A stretch of 45,849 nt of DNA, taken from contig NZ_LGHL01000002.1 of NCBI RefSeq assembly GCF_001908205.1, positions 1 through 45,849 of the forward strand, given 5' to 3'. Shown piece after piece: positions 8,574 to 17,750 of this stretch; the stretch's first letter is position 1, and the number at the start of each line of letters is the position of its first letter. The notes under the pieces are model-generated. The model saw only the letters and a program-made list of their open reading frames with translations. It did no database searches and was not told where the DNA came from. Made by a program: the position numbers and the translations under genes. This stretch comes from Bradyrhizobium sp. NAS80.1 (GTDB lineage Bacteria; Pseudomonadota; Alphaproteobacteria; Rhizobiales; Xanthobacteraceae).

Positions 8574-10289
8574 ATGTCCGTCAAGATGAAGCGTTCTGTC
8601 TATGCCGACATGTTCGGGCCGACGACCGGGGACAAGGTCAGGCTCGCCGACACCGATCTCATCATCGAGGTCGAGAAGGACTTCACCACCTACGGCGAAG
8701 AGGTGAAGTTCGGTGGCGGCAAGGTGATCCGCGACGGCATGGGTCAGTCGCAGGTCACCAACAAGCAGGGCGCGGCCGACACCGTCGTCACCAATGCGCT
8801 CATCGTAGATCACTGGGGCATCGTGAAGGCCGACGTCGCGATCAAGGACGGCATGATTTCGGCGATCGGCAAGGCGGGCAATCCCGACATCCAGCCCGGC
8901 GTCACCATTGTCATCGGTCCTGGCACCGACGTGATCGCGGGTGAGGGCAAGATCCTCACTGCCGGCGGCTTCGACAGCCACATCCATTTCATCTGCCCGC
9001 AACAGATCGAACACGCGCTGATGTCTGGCGTCACCTCGATGCTGGGCGGCGGCACCGGACCGTCGCACGGCACGTTCGCGACCACCTGTACGCCCGGCCC
9101 CTGGCACATCGCGCGGATGATCCAGTCATTCGACGCATTCCCCGTCAATCTCGGCATCTCCGGTAAGGGCAATGCCTCGCGCCCCGCAGCACTGGTCGAG
9201 ATGATCAAGGCCGGCGCCTGTGCGCTGAAGCTGCACGAGGACTGGGGCACAACGCCGGCGGCGATCGACAACTGCCTGTCGGTTGCCGACGATCACGACA
9301 TCCAGGTGATGATTCACACCGACACGCTGAACGAATCCGGCTTCGTCGAGGACACGATCAAGGCGTTCAAGGGCCGCACCATCCACGCCTTCCACACCGA
9401 GGGCGCCGGCGGCGGCCACGCCCCCGACATCATCAAGGTCGCCGGCTTGAAGAACGTGCTGCCGTCCTCGACCAACCCGACGCGCCCCTTCACGCGCAAC
9501 ACCATCGACGAGCATCTCGACATGCTGATGGTGTGCCACCACCTCGATCCATCGATTGCGGAAGACCTGGCGTTCGCGGAAAGCCGCATCCGCAAGGAGA
9601 CCATCGCCGCCGAGGACATTCTGCACGATCTCGGCGCGCTCTCGATGATGTCCTCGGACTCCCAGGCCATGGGCCGGCTCGGCGAGGTCATCATCCGGAC
9701 ATGGCAGACCGCCGACAAGATGAAGAAGCAGCGCGGATCCTTGCCGCAGGACAAGGGCAAGGACAACGACAATTTCCGCGTGAAGCGTTACATCGCAAAG
9801 TACACGATCAATCCCGCGATTGCCCATGGAGTGTCGAAGCTGATCGGCTCGGTGGAGAAGGGCAAGCTCGCCGACCTCGTGCTGTGGTCGCCGGCCTTCT
9901 TCGGCGTCAAGCCGGACTGTATCGTCAAGGGCGGCACGATCGTCGCCGCTCCCATGGGGGATCCCAACGCCTCGATCCCGACGCCGCAGCCGGTACACTA
10001 TCGGCCGATGTTCGGCGCCTTCGGCAAGGCGCGCACGGCATCCTCCGTCGTCTTCACCTCGAAGGCCGCGGTCACCGGCGGGCTGGCGCGCAAGCTCGGC
10101 ATCGACAAGAAGCTCTATGCCGTCCAGAACACCCGCGGCAAGATCTCGAAGAAGAGCATGATCCACAACGACGCCACGCCCGATATCGAGGTCGATCCGG
10201 AGACCTATGAGGTGCGGGCCGATGGCGAGCTGCTCACCTGTGCCCCCGCCGAGGTGCTACCGATGGCGCAGCGATATTTCATGTACTGA
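8574..10289 (+). CDS. ureC: Urease alpha subunit UreC (catalytic)
   Basis: This 571-residue nickel amidohydrolase splits urea into ammonia and carbamate. All active-site elements are present: H136 and H138 (HIH), the carbamylated lysine K219 in ALKLHEDWG, the histidines of MIHTDTLNE and [12 protein letters not shown], the flap [22 protein letters not shown]'s conserved HHLD segment, and the nickel aspartate in [13 protein letters not shown] lies in frame one codon earlier; the ATG at 8574 gives the usual [20 protein letters not shown] start. Full length and intact. It is preceded by the HD gene and followed by two ABM-fold genes before ureE. Confidence 0.97.
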   Translation: MSVKMKRSVYADMFGPTTGDKVRLADTDLIIEVEKDFTTYGEEVKFGGGKVIRDGMGQSQVTNKQGAADTVVTNALIVDHWGIVKADVAIKDGMISAIGKAGNPDIQPGVTIVIGPGTDVIAGEGKILTAGGFDSHIHFICPQQIEHALMSGVTSMLGGGTGPSHGTFATTCTPGPWHIARMIQSFDAFPVNLGISGKGNASRPAALVEMIKAGACALKLHEDWGTTPAAIDNCLSVADDHDIQVMIHTDTLNESGFVEDTIKAFKGRTIHAFHTEGAGGGHAPDIIKVAGLKNVLPSSTNPTRPFTRNTIDEHLDMLMVCHHLDPSIAEDLAFAESRIRKETIAAEDILHDLGALSMMSSDSQAMGRLGEVIIRTWQTADKMKKQRGSLPQDKGKDNDNFRVKRYIAKYTINPAIAHGVSKLIGSVEKGKLADLVLWSPAFFGVKPDCIVKGGTIVAAPMGDPNASIPTPQPVHYRPMFGAFGKARTASSVVFTSKAAVTGGLARKLGIDKKLYAVQNTRGKISKKSMIHNDATPDIEVDPETYEVRADGELLTCAPAEVLPMAQRYFMY

Positions 10290-10303
10290 AATAGCGTCTC
10301 GAC

Positions 10304-10350
10304 GCATGTCCCAAAAGCATGTCGCAAGAGCATGTCCCGAGCGCATATCC
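10304..10350 (+). repeat. Short tandem repeat, 13-bp period, between ureC and the first ABM gene
   Basis: Units GCATGTCCCAAAA, GCATGTCGCAAGA and GCATGTCCCGAGC start at 10304, 10317 and 10330, with a partial unit GCATATCC at 10343. The 154-base gap 10290-10443 otherwise holds a pyrimidine/purine-rich stretch and the AAGCCGGGAGGA ribosome site of the next gene. Function is unknown; the spacing is close to, but not exactly, a helical turn. Confidence 0.75.
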
Positions 10351-10443
10351 GGAGGGCGGCTTTTCCGGTTTTGCGTTCGATCCCGCCTGGTCTAATGTCC
10401 CGTCCGGTATCTCAACCTAGAAGAAAAGCCGGGAGGATTTCTC

Positions 10444-10743
10444 GTGATCTACGTCGTTGCCACCCTGACCATCAAGCCTGAAACTCGCGCCGAGTTCATT
10501 GCAGCCGCCACCGCCTGCATCAAGGAGACGCGGAAAGAGCCCGGCAATATCGCCTATGACCTGCATGAGAGCGTCACCGATCCCGCCAAGATGGTGTTCG
10601 TCGAGCAGTGGGAAAATGCCGAGGCGCTGGTGCCGCACCGGACCATGGAACACATGAAGACGTTCGGCCGCGTCGCGGTGAAGTGCTTCACGGCGCCGCC
10701 GAAGATCGAAGTGATTACGCCCGAGAAGGTCGACGTCCGCTAA
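10444..10743 (+). CDS. Antibiotic biosynthesis monooxygenase (ABM)-fold protein, copy 1
   Basis: This 99-residue protein has a dimeric alpha/beta-barrel (ABM/YgiN-type) domain. The start MIYVVATLTIKPETRAEFIAA, the central CIKETRKEPGNIAYDLHES and WENAEALVPHRTMEHMKTF are typical of the family, where the histidine pair near HRTMEHM is conserved. Known members are quinol or polyketide monooxygenases, or have no known activity. The start is GTG at 10444 behind GGGAGGA. It is followed 20 bases later by a paralogue of equal length. The urease operon location is unusual for a defined function, and I cannot assign a substrate. Confidence 0.88.
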   Translation: MIYVVATLTIKPETRAEFIAAATACIKETRKEPGNIAYDLHESVTDPAKMVFVEQWENAEALVPHRTMEHMKTFGRVAVKCFTAPPKIEVITPEKVDVR

Positions 10744-10763
10744 GCAAGAAGAGGGAACCTCCC

Positions 10764-11063
10764 ATGATCTATGTTATCGCCACCACGCCCATGAAGCCGG
10801 AAAACAAGGACGACTTCATCAGGGGGCACAAGGCCTGCACCGTCGAGACGCTCAAGGAGAAGGGCTGTCTCTCCTATGACGGTCATGTCAGTGTCAACAA
10901 TCCGAATCTCTATGTGGTGGTCGAGCGCTGGGAGACTCGCGAGGACCTCAACGCACATGCGAGGGCGCCGCACATGAAAGTGTGGCGGGAGTACTCCGCG
11001 CAGATGAAGACAGCGCCGACGGTGATCGAGATCATCAGCGACGGCAAGGTCGAGAAGATCTGA
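10764..11063 (+). CDS. ABM-fold protein, copy 2
   Basis: This 99-residue paralogue of the preceding gene has the same domain plan (MIYVIATTPMKPENKDDFI; KEKGCLSYDGHVSV; WETREDLNAHARAPHMKVW). The two differ in most surface positions, so the duplication is old or the copies were recruited separately. The ATG at 10764 has a GAGGGA site. The stop lies three bases before the first possible ureE ATG, so it is translationally linked to ureE. Putative quinol-monooxygenase-like; the substrate is unknown. Confidence 0.88.
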   Translation: MIYVIATTPMKPENKDDFIRGHKACTVETLKEKGCLSYDGHVSVNNPNLYVVVERWETREDLNAHARAPHMKVWREYSAQMKTAPTVIEIISDGKVEKI

Positions 11064-11066
11064 GGA

Positions 11067-11711
11067 ATGACGCACATGATCCGGGCTACGCAGGTTAGGG
11101 GACAACACCGCTTCACGGAAGCGCCGGCGGACACGGTCGTGCTCGATTTCGACGATCGGCACCGTCGTCGCATGGCCATGACGGGGACGCGGGGTCTCGA
11201 ATTCCTGCTCGACCTGGAAAACGCCGTTGCGCTCCGCGGCGGCGATGCACTGGTGCTGGAGGACGGCCGGCTGGTCGAGGTGGTTGCGGCGCCCGAGCCG
11301 CTGCTCGAGATCCGCGGCCGCGATCCGCACCACCTCATCCGTGTCGGCTGGCACCTCGGCAATCGTCATCTGCCGACACAGATCATGGCCAAGAGCCTGC
11401 GTATTCGCCGCGACCACGTCATCGAGGCCATGGTGAAGGGCCTTGGTGCGCGCGTGATCGAGATCGAGGCGCCGTTCGATCCTGAGGGCGGCGCCTATGC
11501 CGATGCGGGCCACGCGCACGGGCACGATGACCATACCCATCACGATCACGGGCATCATGGCCACGATCACCATGATCATCACGGCCATGAGCACCACCAT
11601 CATGACCATGCCGCGCATGATCATGGGCACGATCACCACCATCATCACGACGAGCATTGCGACCATCCCGACCATCACCACGGCCACAAGCATGCTCATG
11701 ACCACAAATGA
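11067..11711 (+). CDS. ureE: Urease accessory protein UreE with long histidine-rich tail
   Basis: UreE is the nickel metallochaperone that hands Ni(II) to the UreG-UreF-UreD complex. Residues 1-145 form the UreE N- and C-domains ([33 protein letters not shown], with its conserved histidine). The last 67 residues contain 37 histidines interspersed with Asp and Gly, a far longer nickel-storage tail than in many homologues. The start may be the ATG at 11067 or, better spaced from GAGGA, the ATG at 11076. The ureF start codon lies inside the 3' end of this gene. Confidence 0.95.
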   Translation: MTHMIRATQVRGQHRFTEAPADTVVLDFDDRHRRRMAMTGTRGLEFLLDLENAVALRGGDALVLEDGRLVEVVAAPEPLLEIRGRDPHHLIRVGWHLGNRHLPTQIMAKSLRIRRDHVIEAMVKGLGARVIEIEAPFDPEGGAYADAGHAHGHDDHTHHDHGHHGHDHHDHHGHEHHHHDHAAHDHGHDHHHHHDEHCDHPDHHHGHKHAHDHK

Positions 11712-12420
11712 GCGGGGCGGCGCCGGTGACCTCGCCGGACGCGAGGCGGCGGCGCTGTACCGGCTGATGACGTGGCTGTCGCCGGCGTTTCCGGTCGGCG
11801 GCTTCTCTTATTCCAGTGGCATGGAGTGGGCGGTCGAGGCGGGCGACATCACCGACATCGCGACGCTCGCCGATTGGCTCGACGCGATGCTCGGCGACGG
11901 CTCGGGCCTTTGCGATGCGACGTTCCTGGTTCACGCCTTTCGCGCTGCCGAGGCCTGCGAGGAGGCCACCTTAAACGATATCGCTGAACTCGCCGCGGCC
12001 TTCGTGCCGTCGCGCGAGCGGCAGCTCGAGACGACATCGCAGGGGCGTGCCTTCATCGATATCGCGCGTGCCGCGTGGGATGCCGACGGGCTGGATGCCA
12101 TGGTCGCGGCGTGCAGCACGCCACTGGTCTATCCTGTGGCGGTCGGTGTGGTCGCCGCGATGCACGGCGTGCCGCTGGCGCCGACGCTGCACGCGTTCCT
12201 GCATGCGCTGGTCTCGAACTGGATTTCTGCGGCCAGCCGGCTCATTCCGCTCGGCCAGACCGACAGTCAACGCGCGCTGGTGAGGTTGGAAGCAGCTGTC
12301 GCCGCGACTGCAAATCGTGCGCTGTATGTGACATTGGACGATCTTGGCAGCGCTACGTTTCGCGCCGACCTCGCCAGCCTGCGGCACGAAGCGCAATATA
12401 CGCGGCTGTTTCGCTCGTGA
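11698..12420 (+). CDS. ureF: Urease accessory protein UreF
   Basis: This 240-residue cytoplasmic protein acts with UreD and UreG in GTP-dependent urease activation. Family segments are [25 protein letters not shown] (key motif [14 protein letters not shown]), [20 protein letters not shown] and [22 protein letters not shown]. The ATG at 11698 overlaps ureE by 14 bases; a second in-frame ATG lies at 11692. The open frame extends much further upstream, but only because it crosses the histidine codons of ureE in another frame, so the long version is rejected. Confidence 0.94.
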   Translation: MTTNERGGAGDLAGREAAALYRLMTWLSPAFPVGGFSYSSGMEWAVEAGDITDIATLADWLDAMLGDGSGLCDATFLVHAFRAAEACEEATLNDIAELAAAFVPSRERQLETTSQGRAFIDIARAAWDADGLDAMVAACSTPLVYPVAVGVVAAMHGVPLAPTLHAFLHALVSNWISAASRLIPLGQTDSQRALVRLEAAVAATANRALYVTLDDLGSATFRADLASLRHEAQYTRLFRS

Positions 12421-12441
12421 GTAGTGCGGAATTTAACCAGT

Positions 12442-12469
12442 CGTCGTCCCAGCCTTGCCCGGGACGACG
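12442..12469. repeat. Inverted repeat between ureF and ureG
   Basis: Arms CGTCGTCCC and GGGACGACG, 9 bases each, flank a 10-base loop (AGCCTTGCCC). They lie between the ureF stop and the ureG ribosome site. The sequence resembles the common Bradyrhizobium-type intergenic palindromes also seen near 40.65 and 45.7 kb. There is no T-run, so it is more likely an mRNA-processing or attenuating hairpin, or a passive repeat, than a terminator. Confidence 0.7.
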
Positions 12470-12488
12470 TTAGGAGAGAGCCAGCGAC

Positions 12489-13112
12489 ATGTCGAATTCT
12501 CACGGCCCCCTGCGCGTTGGTGTTGGTGGCCCCGTCGGATCGGGCAAGACCGCGTTGATGGACCTGCTCTGCAAGACCATGCGCGAGCACTACGACATCG
12601 CCGCGATCACCAACGACATCTACACCAAATGGGATGCGGAATTCCTTGTGCGCTCGGGCTCGCTGACGCCGGACCGCATCGCCGGCGTCGAGACCGGCGG
12701 CTGCCCGCACACCGCGATCCGCGAGGACGCATCGATGAATCTGGCCGCGGTGGCGGACATGCGCGCCAAGTTTCCCGGGCTTGACCTCGTTCTGATCGAA
12801 TCCGGCGGCGACAATCTCGCTGCCACTTTTTCCCCGGAGCTCGCCGACCTGACTATTTACGTCATCGACGTGGCGGCCGGCGACAAGATCCCGTCCAAGG
12901 GCGGCCCCGGCATCACCCGGTCCGACCTCCTTGTCATCAACAAGATCGATCTGGCGCCCCATGTCGGCGCCTCCCTCGAGAAGATGGACACAGACGCCAG
13001 GCGTATGCGTGGCGAGCGTCCCTTCGTCATGACCAACCTGAAGAAGGGCGAGGGGCTCGACCGCATCGTCGGCTTCATCGAGGCCAAAGGCGGCCTGAAA
13101 CGGGCAGGCTGA
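12489..13112 (+). CDS. ureG: Urease accessory GTPase UreG
   Basis: This 207-residue SIMIBI-class GTPase hydrolyses GTP to drive nickel insertion into urease. The P-loop [12 protein letters not shown] is near residue 12, followed by [13 protein letters not shown], the nickel-binding Cys-Pro-His motif in [13 protein letters not shown] (about residue 74) and the guanine-specificity motif VINKID. The ATG at 12489 has an AGGAGAG site upstream. It is the last gene of the urease cluster and is intact. Confidence 0.97.
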   Translation: MSNSHGPLRVGVGGPVGSGKTALMDLLCKTMREHYDIAAITNDIYTKWDAEFLVRSGSLTPDRIAGVETGGCPHTAIREDASMNLAAVADMRAKFPGLDLVLIESGGDNLAATFSPELADLTIYVIDVAAGDKIPSKGGPGITRSDLLVINKIDLAPHVGASLEKMDTDARRMRGERPFVMTNLKKGEGLDRIVGFIEAKGGLKRAG

Positions 13113-13378
13113 CGGGCGCGGCGACGTGGCGCAGGCGCTTTCCGCTATTAACACCTGGGGCAGAGCCGCGGCCTGCGGAACAAATTTCGGACACGGCGAT
13201 TAACCACCTTTGGTGCTCGGAGCATAGCCGTTCTGGTCAGACCATCGGCCGGGCGTATTAAGCTTTACAGGCGACCCAAGTTGCGTAGCGATGCCTCCTC
13301 CTCCATTATCTCCGCCATTGGGGTTCACCCTGTTTCGGCACACGGCCGTTCAAGCGGCGTTCATATGTTCCGTGTTTA

Positions 13379-15071
13379 TTGCCGACCTGCTGCTTCCACC
13401 TGAGTAGTCGCGTGGTCCGGCTGGGTTTCATCATCGGCTTCATCGCTCTGCTCGGAGCTCTGCTCTCCGGGCTTGCGGCCTATCGCGTCCACGACCAGGA
13501 GCTGGCGCTGGACCGGATCGCGCTGGCGCGTGCGATCGACGTTCACGCGAGCCTCGTCCAGGACCGGCTTACCGAGCGCGAGTTGCTTGCACGTGTCGCC
13601 TCAGGCCTATTCCGCGCGCCGTCGGTGATCAAGCCGAACATGCTGGAGCCGCTGCGCTCGGCCATTTATGCCTTCAAGACCGATTTCGTGGTGGCCGGGT
13701 GGATCGCCCGGCTCAAGCCGAACGAGCTTGCGGCAGCTCAGGCCGTGATCGCCGGGGCCGGCTTCCCGAATCCGCAGATCCGTACCTATGAAGACAAGCC
13801 GATCGACATTGCGAGCGTCACCCAGCCGATCGACGTGCTGATCGACCTCGAGCCGCGCAGCAACGAGACCAAGGCGCTGCCCGGCCGCAGTTATGACCAG
13901 GATCAGGTTCGCGGCGCCATGTTGACGCGTGCCCGGGTTGAGAAGCGGTCGGTTGCCTCCGATCCGGTCGAGCTTTTGCGCGGCGTCGGGCCGATCGGCA
14001 TCATCCTGGCCGCTCCTGTCATTCCCGAAGGGGCGACGGAGCCGGCCGGCTTCGTCACGTTTTCCTACGAACTCGCCTCGTTGATGCTGACCAACGACGA
14101 CTTGTCGCTGTTTGCGGTCGCGCTGAAGGATCCGCGCAGGGAGGGCGGTGAACTCGTCGCCAACGATCAGGGCGTGGTCTCGGCACGCATGACGTCGGCA
14201 GACGGGCCGGCGCCGTCGGCGACGCGCACGGTAAGCTTCGGTGGTCGTGACTGGCAGCTCGGCTATTACGCGAAGACCAATTCGGCGCGGCGTGCGGAGC
14301 AGACCGCGATCATCGTTGGCGCGATCGGTTTTGCCATCACTGCCATGGTGTGCGGCCTGTTCGGCTATGTCGCCTACAACAATCTGCGGCTCAGCCGGGA
14401 AATCCAGGTGCGGATCGGCTTCGAGCGGCGGCTTACGGCGGTGATCGACGAACTCAACCACCGGGTCAAGAACATCCTGGCGGTGATTCAGTCGATCGTG
14501 ACGCGCACCTTGCGCCACGGCTCGGACATCGACGTCGCGCGCGAGCTGCTGATCGGCCGCATACACGCCATGTCCAACGTAGTGTCGCTGCTCAGCGAGA
14601 GCCAGTGGCAGGGCGTCAAGCTGAAGGGCCTGTTCGAGGCGCGTGCCATCCCGCATGCCGATCGCATCGCCGTCTCGGGTCCGGATATCGCGGTCAGTGC
14701 ACGTGCCGCTCAGAGCCTGTCGCTGCTGTTCTTCGAGCTCGCCTCGCATTCGGACGAAGGACTATCGCTGGTCGGCAAACATCCACACATCACTGCGATC
14801 TGGACGGTGACGGGGGGAGGCGCCCGACGATGTCTTCCATTTCCGCTGGGAGGAGTTCAACACCAGCGAGGCGACGCGCCGGCCCGATTCCGATTTCGGC
14901 CTGATCCTGCTCGACCGCGTCGCGCCCGAGGCGCTCGGCGGCACGGCCAAGCGCTACTTTACCGACGTCTCCTATGTCTACGAGCTGATAGCGCCGATGG
15001 AGACGGTGGTCGACATGACCGAGCGCGACCGCACGGACAAAATCTCGGCGCCGGTGAGGCCTGTGCGATAG
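13379..15071 (+). pseudogene. CHASE-like/HWE-type sensor histidine kinase, frameshifted
   Basis: The membrane sensor has TM1 near residue 15, a periplasmic CHASE-like region (about residues 40-300), TM2 near 310, and a kinase core with the H-box DELNHRVKNILAVIQSIVTR typical of the HWE/HisKA_2 class. In the ATP-binding part, a run of six G at 14812-14817 shifts the frame. With five G the protein continues EAPDDVFHFRWEEFN and ends at 15071 (563 residues); as written it runs to 15103 in an unrelated frame. The N-box region reads FELASHSDEGLS, lacking the usual Asn, so the ATPase may be weak even when repaired. The start is uncertain: TTG 13379 or GTG 13412. Confidence 0.8.
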
Positions 15072-15126
15072 CCATCGAGCAAAGTGGATACCGGTTCGCG
15101 TAAGGAAAACGCATCAAAATAAGAAT

Positions 15127-15169
15127 CTAGAGCCCTGTTCGGATTCCATCGAAACGGAAATGGCTCTAG
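15127..15169. repeat. Hairpin repeat between convergent genes, possible bidirectional terminator
   Basis: The outer arms CTAGAGCC (15127-15134) and GGCTCTAG (15162-15169) enclose a second imperfect pair around GATTCCATCGAAAC. The preceding AAGTGGATACCGGTTCGC at about 15083-15100 belongs to a motif common in rhizobial intergenic DNA. The hairpin lies between the convergent kinase and tetR genes and includes the tetR stop codon, so it may end both transcripts. There is no strong T-run. Confidence 0.65.
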
Positions 15170-15771
15170 CCGTTCGGTCGCAACACCAGGTCGACCAGGC
15201 TGCGCGCGTAGGCCGGCGTGATCGGGGTTATGCCAAAGACGTAGCGGTAGAACAGGCTGCCGTAAATCGCATCGTAGAGATCCTCGGGCGGTCCCTCGGC
15301 CAAAATGCTGCCGTCCTTTTGGCCTTCGGCAATCATGTCCACCAGCGCGTCGCGGCGGAATTGCAGATAGCGCGTGTAGAACAGTTCGGCGGAGCCGGTC
15401 TTCGAGATGCATTCGGAAATGACGGCGAGCTGCACTTTGCCGAATTCGCCCTGGAGCGCCTCCGCATAGGCCGCGGCATGGCGGCGCGCGCGCGCCGCGG
15501 GCGTGCCGGAACTCGCGGGCGGAAGCGGCAGCATTTGTGCGGCATGATTAAGGAAGGCGTCGATCAGCAGCGCTTCCCGCGACGGCCACCATTTGTAGAT
15601 CGTCATCTTGGAGACGCTGGAGTGGCGCGCGACAGCGTCGATGGTGGTGGTGGTAAGGCCGGTCGCCGCCATCAGCGCATAGGCGCTTTCGAGAATGGCG
15701 TTGCTGGTCTCGATCGACCTCGGACGGCCGCGCCGGGGCGCGCCTTCACCCCCGCTTTTCTCCATCACCAC
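15166..15771 (-). CDS. TetR/AcrR family transcriptional regulator
   Basis: This protein of about 200 residues has a classic TetR N-terminal helix-turn-helix (RSIETSNAILESAYALMAATG; TTTTIDAVARHSSVSKMTIYKWWPSREALL, with motif TIYKWWPS) and a C-terminal ligand-binding domain of the TetR_C type. The GTG at 15771 is spaced well from a GAGGAG site; an ATG at 15765 is the alternative. The effector and targets are unknown. It lies between a sensor kinase (convergent) and opgC (same strand, about 100 bases upstream), which could be a target. Confidence 0.88.
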   Translation of the reverse strand: MVMEKSGGEGAPRRGRPRSIETSNAILESAYALMAATGLTTTTIDAVARHSSVSKMTIYKWWPSREALLIDAFLNHAAQMLPLPPASSGTPAARARRHAAAYAEALQGEFGKVQLAVISECISKTGSAELFYTRYLQFRRDALVDMIAEGQKDGSILAEGPPEDLYDAIYGSLFYRYVFGITPITPAYARSLVDLVLRPNG

Positions 15772-15873
15772 GCCCGGTCTCCTCGTGTAGAAGCAACCTT
15801 GCTTCGCATAGCGCAGCCACAGCGCCGGGCCTAGCGGAATCGCGAGGCGCTTCCATCGGAACGGGGGGTGACT

Positions 15874-17016
15874 CTAGGCCTGCTGTCGCAGGGCCGCAGG
15901 CAGGTCCTGCCGCTTCGACCAGGTAATGTAATAGGCGACCGCTGTCATCGCCGCGAAGCCAACGAGGCTCACCGCGATCTGCATCACCACCAGGTTCGGC
16001 CCGGTGATCAGAATGAGATGGCCGGCGAAGGACAGGAACACGGCGATGCAGAATACCGCGAGCCATTCCTCGCCGCATGTGATCACCGCCTGCAGCGGCC
16101 GCCATTTCAGTCCGGGATGATCGGCCGGAATGAGATGGGTTGCGATGAAGGCGAGCGCGAGGAAATGGACCACGCGATGGGGTGCGAGGTTTTCCTTGTC
16201 GGTCGGCGTGATGCTGTTGAGGATGAAGTCCGGCAAGTAGGCGGACAATGCCGGCGAATGGCGCATCAAGGTGACGGCCAGCGCGAATACGAGATAGGCG
16301 CCTGCGAGGATCCGCAGCCAGGACTTGTCGTACAGCGCGCGTCCGGGTGCGCCTGTTACGGCGAACCAGCCGCCCAGCACCATCAGCATCTGCCAGCACA
16401 GCGGATTGAAGGTCCACTCCTGGTCCGGATAGACGCGGAAATTCCAGCCGAACCAGCGCGCCGCAACGTACAGCGCGATCGATGCTGCCAGCGTCAGGTT
16501 CGGCCGACGCAGCAGCCCCCACAGCGCGAGCGAAAAGAACGCCATCAGCGGGATCATCAGTTGCAGCAGGTCGAGGTTCAGCGGCTCCTCCTGGAGCACG
16601 AGGCCACTGACCAGGATGCGCAGCGGGTGCTCGAGGATGCCTGAGATGTTGTATTCGTGGATGATCTCCGGCGCCATCGATTGAGAGGCGACATAGGCGA
16701 TCGCGTCGATATAAATCACGAACAGCACGACGTAGGCGGCGTAAAGCCGCCAGACGCGACGAAAGATGCGCGTCGCGGCGACCACGTAGCCGCGCTCCAG
16801 CGCCATCCTGCCGTGGATGATGGCGACACCGTAGCCCACCACGAATACGAAGAGATCAGCAGCACCGCTGAAGCCGAAGTTTCGCAGCGTCAGCAGGTTG
16901 ACGACGTTGTTCGGGATATGGTCGACGAAAACCGACCAGTTGGCGATGCCGAGCGTCAGATAGAGCCTGGCGTCGTGATGGAATGCGGTGAGGTTCGCCT
17001 TGACGGACGGTTTCAT
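15874..17016 (-). CDS. opgC: OpgC family membrane acyl/succinyltransferase
   Basis: This 380-residue integral membrane protein has about ten hydrophobic spans and belongs to the OpgC branch of the acyltransferase-3 superfamily. In known members it adds succinyl groups to periplasmic osmoregulated or cyclic glucans. Visible hallmarks are the N-terminal DARLYLTLGIANWSVFVDHIP-type stretch (DHIPNNVVNLLTLRNFGFS), the FVVGYGVAIIHGR helix and an RxxRLYAAYV loop. The start ATG is at 17016. The acyl donor and glucan are inferred from the family. Confidence 0.87.
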   Translation of the reverse strand: MKPSVKANLTAFHHDARLYLTLGIANWSVFVDHIPNNVVNLLTLRNFGFSGAADLFVFVVGYGVAIIHGRMALERGYVVAATRIFRRVWRLYAAYVVLFVIYIDAIAYVASQSMAPEIIHEYNISGILEHPLRILVSGLVLQEEPLNLDLLQLMIPLMAFFSLALWGLLRRPNLTLAASIALYVAARWFGWNFRVYPDQEWTFNPLCWQMLMVLGGWFAVTGAPGRALYDKSWLRILAGAYLVFALAVTLMRHSPALSAYLPDFILNSITPTDKENLAPHRVVHFLALAFIATHLIPADHPGLKWRPLQAVITCGEEWLAVFCIAVFLSFAGHLILITGPNLVVMQIAVSLVGFAAMTAVAYYITWSKRQDLPAALRQQA

Positions 17017-17202
17017 TGCAGAAAATGATTTTTGGAATCAGGGGCGACGCTTTTAGCGGCAACCGCCTGCCTATCCGAGTAGCGTTTCCGTGATTGGGCC
17101 GGAGCGCCTTGGCTGACGAAAATTGCGCAAGGCCAGCCCTTGAATTTCAGCCATGACACGCGCGTGCGCGCCGACGCAACTTTCTTAACGCGCTCGCGCC
17201 CG

Positions 17203-17658
17203 TTACTCGGCAGGTTCAGCCGATGTCCCGTCGGACGGACCGGCGCGGCTCGCCATGATCCCGAGCGCGACGCCTCCGATCGCCAGGATCGGCAGTAGCC
17301 GCTTGACCCCGATGGCACGAACGATCTGGAGCCCTGTAGCGAGCAGCATGGGGTCGGTGAGCATGCTCTGCGCCGCCGACTTCGCGGCGCGTTCGGCTGC
17401 GATCTTGGCTCGTTTCTGTGCTTCCCGCTTGTAGCCCCAATAGGTGCCAGCCACGGCGAGTGTGAGCAGGAAGAAGATGCCGGCGCCGGCGAGGCAGGCC
17501 TGCACCGGGCCGTATTTCTCGAGAACCGAGATGAAGGCGGCGGCACAGAGGAAGCATGTCGTGATAAACAGCGCGAATACGGCGCCCGCTGCGAGGGAGG
17601 TCAGCCGGACCGTCGTACCAGTGGATGCACTGATGCTATCGATGATGCGCTGAAACAT
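17203..17658 (-). CDS. Small inner-membrane protein, phage-holin/DUF1469-like
   Basis: This 151-residue protein has two adjacent hydrophobic helices (LAAGAVFALFITTCFLCAAA; AGIFFLLTLAVAGTYWGY), a charged Ala/Lys-rich segment and a third weaker helix (LLPILAIGGVALGIMAS). The plan resembles small holin-superfamily or DUF1469-type envelope proteins, but I cannot name a family with certainty. The ATG at 17658 is chosen because AGGAGC lies just upstream; the open frame extends to 17706. It probably forms a unit with the DUF883 gene, 92 bases upstream on the same strand. Confidence 0.75.
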   Translation of the reverse strand: MFQRIIDSISASTGTTVRLTSLAAGAVFALFITTCFLCAAAFISVLEKYGPVQACLAGAGIFFLLTLAVAGTYWGYKREAQKRAKIAAERAAKSAAQSMLTDPMLLATGLQIVRAIGVKRLLPILAIGGVALGIMASRAGPSDGTSAEPAE

Positions 17659-17750
17659 GGCCTTGCTCCTCAAATCCCCACAAGCCAAATCGCCACAAGC
17701 CAACACCGGCGGTGCCGCAGCTCCGCCGTCTCAATATTCGTTCCGCGATC

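Noticed and set aside
11497..11697. Upstream extension of ureF
   Set aside because: Encoded by the shifted histidine tail of ureE; the UreF family start is at 11698.
10740..11705. Minus-strand 321-codon frame rich in Met and Val opposite ureE
   Set aside because: It is the antisense of the histidine codons (CAT/CAC read as ATG/GTG) and so looks like a membrane protein by composition only.
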